From assembly GCA_030550175.1 (NCBI GenBank), contig JAUQPW010000003.1:55376-119375 (forward strand): 64,000 nt of DNA, written 5' to 3'. Source of the DNA: a bacterium. GTDB lineage: Bacteria > Moduliflexota > Moduliflexia > Moduliflexales > JAUQPW01. How positions within the stretch are numbered: position 1 is the stretch's first letter; the number at the start of each line of letters is the position of its first letter. Below, piece by piece: positions 45,862 through 53,352 of the stretch. The position numbers and the translations under genes were made by a program. The notes below the pieces were generated by a model. It was not told where the DNA came from and made no database searches. It saw only the letters and a program-made list of their open reading frames with translations.

Positions 45862-46962
45862 CTACTTCAGACTGGTACTCAGTTTAACTTTGTGAAGGGA
45901 TTTTTTAGATTCGATAGACTTCTTTTGATAGTAATTGAAGGCTGCGTCTAGCAGGGCTCTGGTCGCATTGAATCGGGCTTTACTGGTGGGAGAGCCCAGG
46001 GTGACGGCAATAAGACGCAAATCATCTCGTTTAGCGGTTGCCGCAAGATTAAAGCCTGCCTTGCGGTAGTAACCCGTTTTAAGTCCGTCGAGTCCTCGAA
46101 AAGACTTAAGGAGTTTATTGGTACTGGTAATCCGATATCGTCCATTTCGAATTTTAACCACCGGTTTAGAGCTCCATTGGAGAACCTTAGGATATTTGAT
46201 AAGTTCCCTTGCTAAAATAGCCATATCATAAGCACTGGAAACATTATCATATCCATTTTCAGAAGGAAGACCGTGAACATTTACGAAAAGGGTATCCTTC
46301 ATACCCAACTTTTGGGCATAAGCATTCATAAGCCTGACAAAATTTTCTTGATTTCCGGCGATATATTCGGCTATCGCTACCGCGGCATCATTGGCAGATC
46401 TGATTAAAACAGCCTCTAATAGCTCTTCTAAAGTTAACACCTCTCCAGGTCTTAAATTAATTCGGCTTCCCTCTACCCAACTGGCATCTTTAGATATGAA
46501 GACCTTATCCGTGAGATGGATAGCGCCCTGTCTTACTTTATCCATAGCCACCAGGGTCACCATCATTTTGGTCAAAGAGGCAGGAAGAAGCCTTTCACGA
46601 GGATTATCTTTAAAAAGTACCTCGCCTGTGTTGGCATTCATGACAATAGCAGCCTTATAGGCTTTGCCCGAAGATCTTTTAGAAGAGCGTTTCTGGGCAT
46701 ATAGTCTTTTCTTACGGGAAGTTCGTTTATAATTTCTGGCGATCTTTTTAGAAGTAACCTTTTTAGAATAGGTTTTTTTCTGAAGAGTTACCTCCTTCTG
46801 TCTCTCCCGTGCGGACGAAGACAAAGGTTTGCTCTTACGGGAAGCTTTAGATAGGGTAGATTTCTCTACAGATCTGAATGCCGGAGCTGGGGAAGGATCA
46901 AGAAGTAGAAGAGAAAAAATGGCTATGAAAATTAAAGAAAACATTAAACTCTGCTGTTTCAT
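45862..46962 (-). CDS. dacA: D-alanyl-D-alanine carboxypeptidase (S11 family)
   Basis: A 366-residue penicillin-binding-protein-type carboxypeptidase that trims peptidoglycan stem peptides in the periplasm. A signal peptide (to about residue 29, PAPAFR) is followed by an unusual 70-residue Lys/Arg/Ser-rich stretch (KSKPLSSSARERQKE, KKIARNYKRTSRKKRLYAQK). Then comes the S11 domain with SxxK in PASLTKMM, SxN in RSANDAAVA and KTG in GLKTGYY. The usual C-terminal PBP5 beta domain and amphipathic anchor are missing. The basic stretch may bind anionic glycans or membranes. Start ATG 46962 has GGAGG ten bases upstream. Confidence 0.85.
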   Translation of the reverse strand: MKQQSLMFSLIFIAIFSLLLLDPSPAPAFRSVEKSTLSKASRKSKPLSSSARERQKEVTLQKKTYSKKVTSKKIARNYKRTSRKKRLYAQKRSSKRSSGKAYKAAIVMNANTGEVLFKDNPRERLLPASLTKMMVTLVAMDKVRQGAIHLTDKVFISKDASWVEGSRINLRPGEVLTLEELLEAVLIRSANDAAVAIAEYIAGNQENFVRLMNAYAQKLGMKDTLFVNVHGLPSENGYDNVSSAYDMAILARELIKYPKVLQWSSKPVVKIRNGRYRITSTNKLLKSFRGLDGLKTGYYRKAGFNLAATAKRDDLRLIAVTLGSPTSKARFNATRALLDAAFNYYQKKSIESKKSLHKVKLSTSLK

Positions 46963-47244
46963 ACTTTACTACCTCCGCTTCTTTACAAGGTCTTTAACTG
47001 GTTCCATAGTTCTACTTCAATTCTGGCCGGCTACTAAAGCATTTCTTGTTTCAAAAGTCAAGAGGAATGTGTATTTTCTTAATAAACTATTTGACATTTA
47101 TCCGGCTTCAAATTCTAATCGGGTGAAGTAGAATGATTTACCTTAAAGGCACAGAGGGTATGAAGAAAAAGAGTATGGACCCAGGAGATTCTCCCATAGG
47201 CCCATACTTCCCTTCTGATGACCTCTTAGAAGGAGGATTAAAAC

Positions 47245-47472
47245 ATGAAGGAACCAGGAAGGGATACAGATGTAAATCCAGAGAAGAAATTGCTTACCCC
47301 GGAGGCTTTCAGACAAATTCTCGGATTTGCCGGTCTTGAACTCAACGATCAGGATCTAGAAGCATTGGCTCCAAGGGCGGCTCACCTACTTCAAACCATT
47401 GCCCCGTTAGGGGATATGGATTTGGCAGATGTAGAGCCTGTTCTCTGGTTTGATATTCTTAAAGGAGGATAA
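47245..47472 (+). CDS. GatC/AtzG-like small amidase subunit
   Basis: A 75-residue protein resembling GatC. It has LTPEAFRQILGFAGLELNDQDLEALAPR, then the extended DMDLADVEPVLWFDI segment that in GatC wraps around the amidase. Start ATG 47245 follows AGAAGGAGG. The amidase gene begins five bases after its stop with its own strong ribosome site, so the two form an operon. GatB is absent, and the GatC P-T-S-H motif reads VEPVLWF. I therefore prefer an AtzG-like role (partner of an AtzE-type amidohydrolase) over tRNA amidotransferase, but this is not proven. Confidence 0.7.
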   Translation: MKEPGRDTDVNPEKKLLTPEAFRQILGFAGLELNDQDLEALAPRAAHLLQTIAPLGDMDLADVEPVLWFDILKGG

Positions 47473-47477
47473 AAGGG

Positions 47478-48893
47478 ATGAACCTACAAGAAATTCCTTC
47501 CTTCACTATTCGTCAGCTTTCCACTGCTTTTGCCAGGAAAGAACTTTCTCCGGTAGAAGTCGTCCAGACCATTCTCTCTCACATCAGTGAAACGAATCCC
47601 CGGCTTCATGCTTTTATTACCGTTCTGCAGGAATCAGCCCTCCAGGAAGCTAAAGAAGCAGAAGCCAAGTTCCGTTCTGGTAACATCTCCGGTCCTTTAC
47701 AGGGTATCCCTATAGCCCATAAGGACATTGTTTATACCCGAGGTATTCCTACTACCGCAGCGTCCAAGGTCTATGCAGATTTTATTCCGTCCTATGATGC
47801 AACCGTGGTAACACGCTTAAAAGCTGCCGGAACGATTCTTATAGGTAAAACGAATTTGCATGAAATTGCCTTTGGACCGACTAGCGCCGTATCCCATTAT
47901 GGACCGGTGAGAAATCCCTGGAATTTAGAACATATTGCCGGAGGTTCCAGCGGGGGATCTGCCGTAGGAGTCCTCATTAAATTATGCTGGGGGGCTACCG
48001 GAACCGATACCGGGGGATCTATTCGGGTCCCTGCCTCGGCGTGCGGAGTTGTGGGAATAAAACCGACTTATGGCAGGGTAAGTCGCCATGGAGTAATCCC
48101 TCTGGCCTGGACTCTGGATCATATAGGTCCGATAACGGGATGTGTAGAAGATGCCGCTTTGTTATTGGAAGCCATGGCCGGATATGATCCCAACGATTTA
48201 ACCACCAGCCAGCAACCTGTTCCCAACTACATCCGGTCCCTTACGGGAGATATTCGAGGTCTCAGAATTGGGATTCCTAAAGAATATTTCTTTGAACGGG
48301 CTGAGGATGAAGTAATACAGGCAGTTCGCGAGGCCATCCGGGTGTTGGAAAATCTGGGGGCTTATCCTGAGGAGATTTCACTCCCACATATGAAATATGC
48401 CCCTTTAGTCCGCGGGGCTATTATATTTGCAGAGGCCAGTGCCTACCATGAAAAAGCCTTGCGAACAAGATGGAAAGACTTCTCTTCCGATATTCAGGGT
48501 AAACTCACCCTGGGAGCAACCATTCCGGCCAGGCGCTATATTCAAGCCCAGCAAGCAAGACGCCTGTTAGAAAGGGATTTTCTCAACGCTTTCCAACGCG
48601 TAGATGTAATTGTCACCCCCACACTTCCAGTTGTTCCTCCCAAAATCGGTGAGGAGGTCATTAAGATCAAAGGGATAGAAACCGATATAGCTGGAGCTCT
48701 CATCCCGTTCACTTTTCCCTACAATGCAACGGGCTTGCCTGCTATCTCCGTCCCCTGTGGATTTTCAGCTTCGGGATTACCTATCGGATTGCAGATCGGC
48801 GGAAAACCCTTTGACGAGGAAACCGTCCTTCGAGTTGCCTATGCCTATGAGCAGCAAACCCCCTGGCGGAACAAGAAAATATCCGGCTGGTGA
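47478..48893 (+). CDS. Amidase-signature hydrolase (GatA/AtzE-like)
   Basis: A 471-residue amidase-signature enzyme. The Ser-cisSer-Lys triad is visible: Lys in IPIAHKDIVYTRG (about 79), the cis-Ser in GTDTGGSIRVPAS and the nucleophilic Ser upstream in GGSSGGSAVG. NATGLPAISVPCGF and GLPIGLQIGG close the fold. AAAGGAGG precedes ATG 47478. Together with the GatC-like subunit it may hydrolyse a small amide or ureide, or it may be an unusual GatA. A second amidase (50976) and a transporter lie next to it. Tandem hairpins terminate the operon at 48948-49033. Confidence 0.85.
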   Translation: MNLQEIPSFTIRQLSTAFARKELSPVEVVQTILSHISETNPRLHAFITVLQESALQEAKEAEAKFRSGNISGPLQGIPIAHKDIVYTRGIPTTAASKVYADFIPSYDATVVTRLKAAGTILIGKTNLHEIAFGPTSAVSHYGPVRNPWNLEHIAGGSSGGSAVGVLIKLCWGATGTDTGGSIRVPASACGVVGIKPTYGRVSRHGVIPLAWTLDHIGPITGCVEDAALLLEAMAGYDPNDLTTSQQPVPNYIRSLTGDIRGLRIGIPKEYFFERAEDEVIQAVREAIRVLENLGAYPEEISLPHMKYAPLVRGAIIFAEASAYHEKALRTRWKDFSSDIQGKLTLGATIPARRYIQAQQARRLLERDFLNAFQRVDVIVTPTLPVVPPKIGEEVIKIKGIETDIAGALIPFTFPYNATGLPAISVPCGFSASGLPIGLQIGGKPFDEETVLRVAYAYEQQTPWRNKKISGW

Positions 48894-48947
48894 GGAAAGA
48901 ATACAGAGTATATGGCAAGTAAAGGTTTGACGGGTGGTCCTCCCCGG

Positions 48948-49033
48948 TTTATTCTGAACCCTTCCATCGGTTCAGGATAAACTTATGGAAGGGCAATCCC
49001 TGTCGGCAAATATGGGATTGCCCTTCGATTTTG
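48948..49033 (+). terminator. Tandem hairpins after the amidase operon
   Basis: TTTATTCTGAACC/GGTTCAGGATAAA (48948-48981) is followed by the perfect 12-bp stem AAGGGCAATCCC/GGGATTGCCCTT (48989-49025) and CGATTTTG. The second is the likely intrinsic terminator on the plus strand. It may serve the convergent transporter gene as well. Confidence 0.6.
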
Positions 49034-49111
49034 CCTGGATGATCGGGGTGCAACAGGTTATCCAGGTTATCCAAACAAATGTAACCAAATAATCGTTACG
49101 CCCAAATTAAC

Positions 49112-50581
49112 CTAACCTTGAAAAGTTAAATAAAGATAAAGGATCCCCATACCGACATAGGCGAGAGTACACAAGCCCATTAAAATCTGAGTGATGGGAT
49201 GGGGTTTGATCCAGTTAGGGAAAACTTTAGGAAGCATAATATAATTCAGATAGATAAGACCCGGACAGAAAAAACCCATAGCTAAAAATGAAACAACCCC
49301 ACGAAGGACAATCAATTGACCGGGTTGGGCCATAGCCATGGTAATAACGGTTAATACGGTAAATATCGCTACAAAGATATAATACCAGGTTCGGTAATGG
49401 AGTTTTTGAGCTCCCGGAATGTTGGAGTAAAAGAAATCGGCCTGGATGCGGGAATAGCCGTCGGTAAGCTGTAACCAGGCATCACACAGGAAGGCCGCAG
49501 CCACAATAAGAAACAGGGCTTTACCTATAGGACCCCAGGCCACTTCAAAGAAGGCAGATTGCACCACGGCGATTTCCCATCCCGTGGGGATTTTACCTTC
49601 TGGCAACAGAAGAGCAAAGGCGAGCCAACACATAATCATGGTGGTAAGGAAATTTAAAAAGACCCCGATAAAGTTCTCAAAACTAAAATAGCGGACCCAG
49701 CCTTTATAATTTCGCTTATTTTCCTCGGTATCTGTGAAAAAAAAGCCCGTAGCAGGGATTGCTTCCGCTTCCCCTGTGATCGGTGAAGTAACCCGTCCGA
49801 TAATTTTCCCCATTCCGATTCCTTTATCGCGTATCCAGTAACCGATGAATAACTGACCGAAACCCCCTGCTCCGGCAAATGCAATGCTTGTAACCAGGGT
49901 ATTTAAATCCTTAGGATCCCAATTTTCTACCTGACCCGGTAAGGTCAAACGAGGAACTAAAGCAGCAAAGAAATCCCCGCTTACTGCAAGAACTTTTTCC
50001 TGGAACAAAGCAAAAATAATCCCGACCATGGTAATAAACACGACCACCATGGAAAATTTCTCAATAATATTGTAGACCACTCGACCGAAGATCAGGGCAA
50101 TCAGATAGAACCCAATGGTTAGGTAACCCCAGAACAAGGACTGGCCCCTCGGAGTCCAGCCGGATGGGAGTCCTGTCAGGGCAGCCAGAGCAGTACCTCC
50201 GGCAGAAGCATAGGCACCAAACCAGGCATTCTCGATAAAGATTCCAATCCACATGATCCAGGCATATACCCGGCTGACTCTACTAAAGCCGGTCATAGGT
50301 GTCTCACCCGTTGCAACGGTATAGCGACAGATTTCTAGATTCACCCAATATTGAAGCATAGAGGCCGGAATTAATAAACCCAAGAACGCAGCGCCATACT
50401 TGGCCGTCAAATAGGGCCACCAGATAAGCTCTCCAGAACCCTGAGCCAAGGCAGCCCACAAAATACCGGGTCCCATATAGGCAAAAACCCCCATAAATGT
50501 TGGAAGTGCTGCTAATTTAAGAGGAGCTAAATTTCCCAAGAAAGCTTCCTCAGCAGTTATAGAAATCGTATTTTTTGCCAT
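49112..50581 (-). CDS. Nramp-related membrane transporter
   Basis: A 489-residue protein with about 11-12 hydrophobic helices. The N-terminal MGPGILWAALAQGSGELIWWPY aligns with TM1 of Nramp (SLC11)-type carriers, and the later VTSIAFAGAGGFGQLFIGYWI lies where TM6 is expected. The metal-binding D-P-G-N of TM1 is replaced by A-Q-G-S-G-E, so manganese or iron uptake is unlikely. Nramp-related proteins of this type have unknown or organic substrates. AAGGAGG lies close before ATG 50581. It sits between two amidase genes, suggesting uptake of an amide-type compound or product, as inference. Confidence 0.8.
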   Translation of the reverse strand: MAKNTISITAEEAFLGNLAPLKLAALPTFMGVFAYMGPGILWAALAQGSGELIWWPYLTAKYGAAFLGLLIPASMLQYWVNLEICRYTVATGETPMTGFSRVSRVYAWIMWIGIFIENAWFGAYASAGGTALAALTGLPSGWTPRGQSLFWGYLTIGFYLIALIFGRVVYNIIEKFSMVVVFITMVGIIFALFQEKVLAVSGDFFAALVPRLTLPGQVENWDPKDLNTLVTSIAFAGAGGFGQLFIGYWIRDKGIGMGKIIGRVTSPITGEAEAIPATGFFFTDTEENKRNYKGWVRYFSFENFIGVFLNFLTTMIMCWLAFALLLPEGKIPTGWEIAVVQSAFFEVAWGPIGKALFLIVAAAFLCDAWLQLTDGYSRIQADFFYSNIPGAQKLHYRTWYYIFVAIFTVLTVITMAMAQPGQLIVLRGVVSFLAMGFFCPGLIYLNYIMLPKVFPNWIKPHPITQILMGLCTLAYVGMGILYLYLTFQG

Positions 50582-50741
50582 TTTATACCTCCTTGAAAAG
50601 AACTTCCTCCTGTGCTTATTGGAGAAAATCTCGGTTAGTTTGGATTAACTATCCCACCATTTTATCCCCATCCTCATCCTCACCACACCGGGGATAATAA
50701 ATCAAGCAAAAAATACGGAAACGGTATTAAAAAATAAAGGA

Positions 50742-50785
50742 TTGACTTTTTTCCAAGGACCGAATATATCTGGCCGAATATATCC
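50742..50785 (+). promoter_or_regulatory. Promoter and tandem 14-bp direct repeat upstream of second amidase
   Basis: TTGACT (50742-50747), a 17-base spacer and TATATC (50765-50770). The -10 lies in GGACCGAATATATC, which is repeated as GGCCGAATATATCC right after it (50772-50785). The repeat looks like an operator pair overlapping the promoter. The rest of 50582-50975 shows nothing else. Confidence 0.45.
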
Positions 50786-50975
50786 TCGAGGTTGAAGCTA
50801 CGGAAGGAGAGAAAAATTCTTAAAAACATCCCTCCAGGAGCCAAGACATGATGATAATTCCAGAGGCTTTAGACTCAATGGATCTTTTTGAGTGAGATAC
50901 CTGATCTTGGTATACAAAAGTTCCGGGTTTAAAGTAAAATAATAGGGAAAGTAATCCCTAAAGGAGGAAGATTTT

Positions 50976-52382
50976 ATGAACCAAGAAGACATCTGTTTTA
51001 TGTCGGCAACCGACTTAGTAGCAGCCTTTCTAGCAAAGAAATTATCCCCTGTAGAGGTTATGGATGCCGTTATTGCACGGATTGAACGGATCAATCCCAT
51101 AGTAAATGCTTTCTGTACCTTAACCCTGGATGAAGCCCGTCAAAAAGCAAAAGCGGCTGAGGTAGCCATCATGCGGGGAGATCGCTTAGGACCTCTACAT
51201 GGAGTTCCTGTATCCATTAAAGACTTAGTTATTACCAAAGGGGTAAGGACCATGCGGGGGTCTAAAATCTATGAGAATTACATACCCGATGAAGATGCCC
51301 CGGTGGTAGAGCGCTTGCGGGATGCCGGAGCCATTATGCTGGGTAAGACGACCACTCCAGAGTTTGGATGGAAGGGCGTGACCGACAGCCCGGTTACGGG
51401 AATCACACGTAACCCCTGGAATCTGGAACGGACCTGTGGAGGATCCAGTGGGGGAGCCGGTGTTGCCGTTGCATCAGGTCTGGGGCCGATTGCTCAAGGT
51501 TCTGATGGTGGGGGATCTATTCGCATTCCCAGCAGTTTCTGCGGCATCTATGGTTTAAAACCTACTTATGGCCGGATAGCCGCTTATCCTGCCAGTGCAA
51601 TGGAGACCTTTTCCCATTTAGGTCCGATGACCCGAACGGTCAAAGACGCAGCCCTTATGATGCAAGTCATGGCCGGCCCCGACGAGCGGGATCGCCTCTC
51701 TCTCCCCGCCCAAAATATAGATTACCTGGCCGCTACCGAAGGAGATATTCGCGGGCTTCGCGTGGCCTGGAGTGTCGATCTGGGTTATGCCATTGCCGAT
51801 CCGGAAGTAGCACGAATCACCGAAGCGGCTGCGAAGGTATTTATCGATTTAGGATGCCATGTAGAAGCAGTCGATCCGGGATTTGAGAATCCGGAACCCT
51901 TTTTTACAGTTTTTTGGATTGGAGGAATCGGTACCTTTATCAGTGATTATCTTCCCAAATGGGAATCCCAAATGGACCCGGGACTGCTTACATTTGCCGA
52001 GCAACTCAAGAGTCTGACTGCAAAGGATTATGTCCAGGCTAATTTTAAACGGGTAGAATTCTGGCAAAAGGTCCGAAAATTCTTCGAGAAATATGATTTG
52101 CTTCTGACCCCTTCCGTCGCCGTACCTCCCTTCCAGATAGGGATCAACTCACCTCCGGAAATCGCAGGTGAAAAAATTTCCTGGATCAATTGGACCCCTT
52201 TTACCTATCCTTTCAATCTCACCGGACAGCCTGCTGCTACGGTCCCTTGTGGTTGGACCCGGGATGGATTACCGGTTGGCCTGCAAATTGTAGGTCGACG
52301 CTATGATGAAGCCACCGTACTCAGAGCCTCAGCGGCCTTTGAGAGGGCAAAACCCTGGGCAAATAAGCGACCGAAGTTATAA
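50976..52382 (+). CDS. Amidase-signature hydrolase
   Basis: A 468-residue amidase. Lys in VPVSIKDLVITKG (about 80), Ser residues in GGSSGGAGVAVASG and GSDGGGSIRIPSSFCG give the triad. It ends with TVPCGWTRDGLPVGLQIVG. AAAGGAGG lies nine bases before ATG 50976. It is about as long as the amidase at 47478 but has no small GatC-like partner, so it is probably a stand-alone hydrolase of aryl or alkyl amides. Its upstream promoter carries tandem repeats that could be bound by a regulator. Substrate not assignable. Confidence 0.85.
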   Translation: MNQEDICFMSATDLVAAFLAKKLSPVEVMDAVIARIERINPIVNAFCTLTLDEARQKAKAAEVAIMRGDRLGPLHGVPVSIKDLVITKGVRTMRGSKIYENYIPDEDAPVVERLRDAGAIMLGKTTTPEFGWKGVTDSPVTGITRNPWNLERTCGGSSGGAGVAVASGLGPIAQGSDGGGSIRIPSSFCGIYGLKPTYGRIAAYPASAMETFSHLGPMTRTVKDAALMMQVMAGPDERDRLSLPAQNIDYLAATEGDIRGLRVAWSVDLGYAIADPEVARITEAAAKVFIDLGCHVEAVDPGFENPEPFFTVFWIGGIGTFISDYLPKWESQMDPGLLTFAEQLKSLTAKDYVQANFKRVEFWQKVRKFFEKYDLLLTPSVAVPPFQIGINSPPEIAGEKISWINWTPFTYPFNLTGQPAATVPCGWTRDGLPVGLQIVGRRYDEATVLRASAAFERAKPWANKRPKL

Positions 52383-52396
52383 ATAAAATTATAAAT

Positions 52397-52447
52397 AAAA
52401 AAAGAGGATGGAGAAAGAAAAGAATAATGACTTTCTCCTATCCTCTT
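52397..52447 (-). terminator. Intrinsic terminator of the cNMP-binding gene
   Basis: On the minus strand AAGAGGATAGGAGAAAG pairs with CTTTCTCCATCCTCTT (one bulge) and is followed by seven T residues (52403-52397). It lies 77 bases after the 52524-53000 gene. Confidence 0.7.
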
Positions 52448-52523
52448 AGTGGTAAATTCACCGATCAAAAACCCCTAAATCTTTTACTTTTTTACACAAG
52501 TTGATAATCAAGGTAGATCGTAT

Positions 52524-53000
52524 CTATTTCAAACTAGATCCACATCGGACATGATCTGTTAAAACCTGGATCCGATAGACCAAGACCTCAAAAATACCCT
52601 GGGAAACGGCCGGATAATCCTCTAGAATTTCCCAAAAACTCTCCCAGTCCAGTTTCAAACAGAGGCAATGTTCCAGGGCACAAGCAGAGAAAAGACGGGG
52701 TTGACGCGTGAGTACCTCCAGAGTCCCAAAGCCCTCACCGGGTTTAACCAATTCTACATGCCCGGAAGTTCGACGTAATTCAACACTTCCACTCACCAGG
52801 CTAAAAATCTCTTGAGCTACCTCTCCTTCGGTAAATATAACCTGACCGGGTTGAAACTCTACTTCCTCACTTTCATTGCTAAGCAAAAGTAGCTCATGGG
52901 GACCTAATCGGGAAAAGATATCGGTCTTACCCAAACTTTCTAGTTTCTGAATCGTTGTAAGGGGAAGATTTTTTTCTTGTGGCGGATTTGAAGCTTCCAT
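52524..53000 (-). CDS. Stand-alone cyclic-nucleotide-binding-domain protein
   Basis: A 158-residue protein made of one cNMP-binding beta-roll (about 25-145): DIFSRLGPHELLLLSNESEEV, FQPGQVIFTEGEVAQEIF, LVSGSVELRR and PGEGFGTLEVLTRQPR. The phosphate-binding cassette of true cAMP receptors (F-G-E-x-A-L...R-x-A) is degenerate (FGTLEVLTRQPRLFSA), so ligand binding is uncertain. No DNA-binding domain follows, unlike the Crp/Fnr protein at 17043. It may be a regulatory subunit or sensor partner. It is divergent from the Ser/Thr kinase gene 352 bases away and ends at a good terminator. Confidence 0.8.
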   Translation of the reverse strand: MEASNPPQEKNLPLTTIQKLESLGKTDIFSRLGPHELLLLSNESEEVEFQPGQVIFTEGEVAQEIFSLVSGSVELRRTSGHVELVKPGEGFGTLEVLTRQPRLFSACALEHCLCLKLDWESFWEILEDYPAVSQGIFEVLVYRIQVLTDHVRCGSSLK

Positions 53001-53352
53001 TTGTGTGCACCTCCAATTTAAAGTTTCCTCTCCTGGTTGATGCCTATGCCTCTGGCCCTCCTGGAAGGGAATGGGAGGTGTTCAGACAGAAAAAAGTGAT
53101 CTCTACTAAATGGTTACCATTACATCTAAAATAAAGTATTTGAATGGCCTGGGAGAGGACCGTACCCATGATGAAGGTCTTAAAAATTTTACCGGGCTTG
53201 ACGAAGCCGGATCCAGGATAGTGTATATTATAAAGGTATCAACCCGGTACCTGACTCTGACCCTATAGTTCTGCAAAGGTTGAAGGAAACAATTTTACGA
53301 TGAACGGCCCTATCTTCTGTAAAACCAGAGGTGCTGGATAACCGATGAAGTC
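53001..53352. other. Divergent intergenic region, no gene recognised
   Basis: Separates the cNMP-binding gene (minus) and the Ser/Thr kinase (plus). Short palindromic GC-rich patches are present, but I see no promoter I would defend. Confidence 0.4.

Noticed and set aside
47133..47339. ORF overlapping the start of the GatC-like gene
   Set aside because: It overlaps a well-supported gene with a strong ribosome site and has no recognisable features.
47245..48893. Straightforward call as the GatCAB tRNA amidotransferase
   Set aside because: gatB is absent and the GatC-like motif is altered; kept as an alternative rather than the main call.
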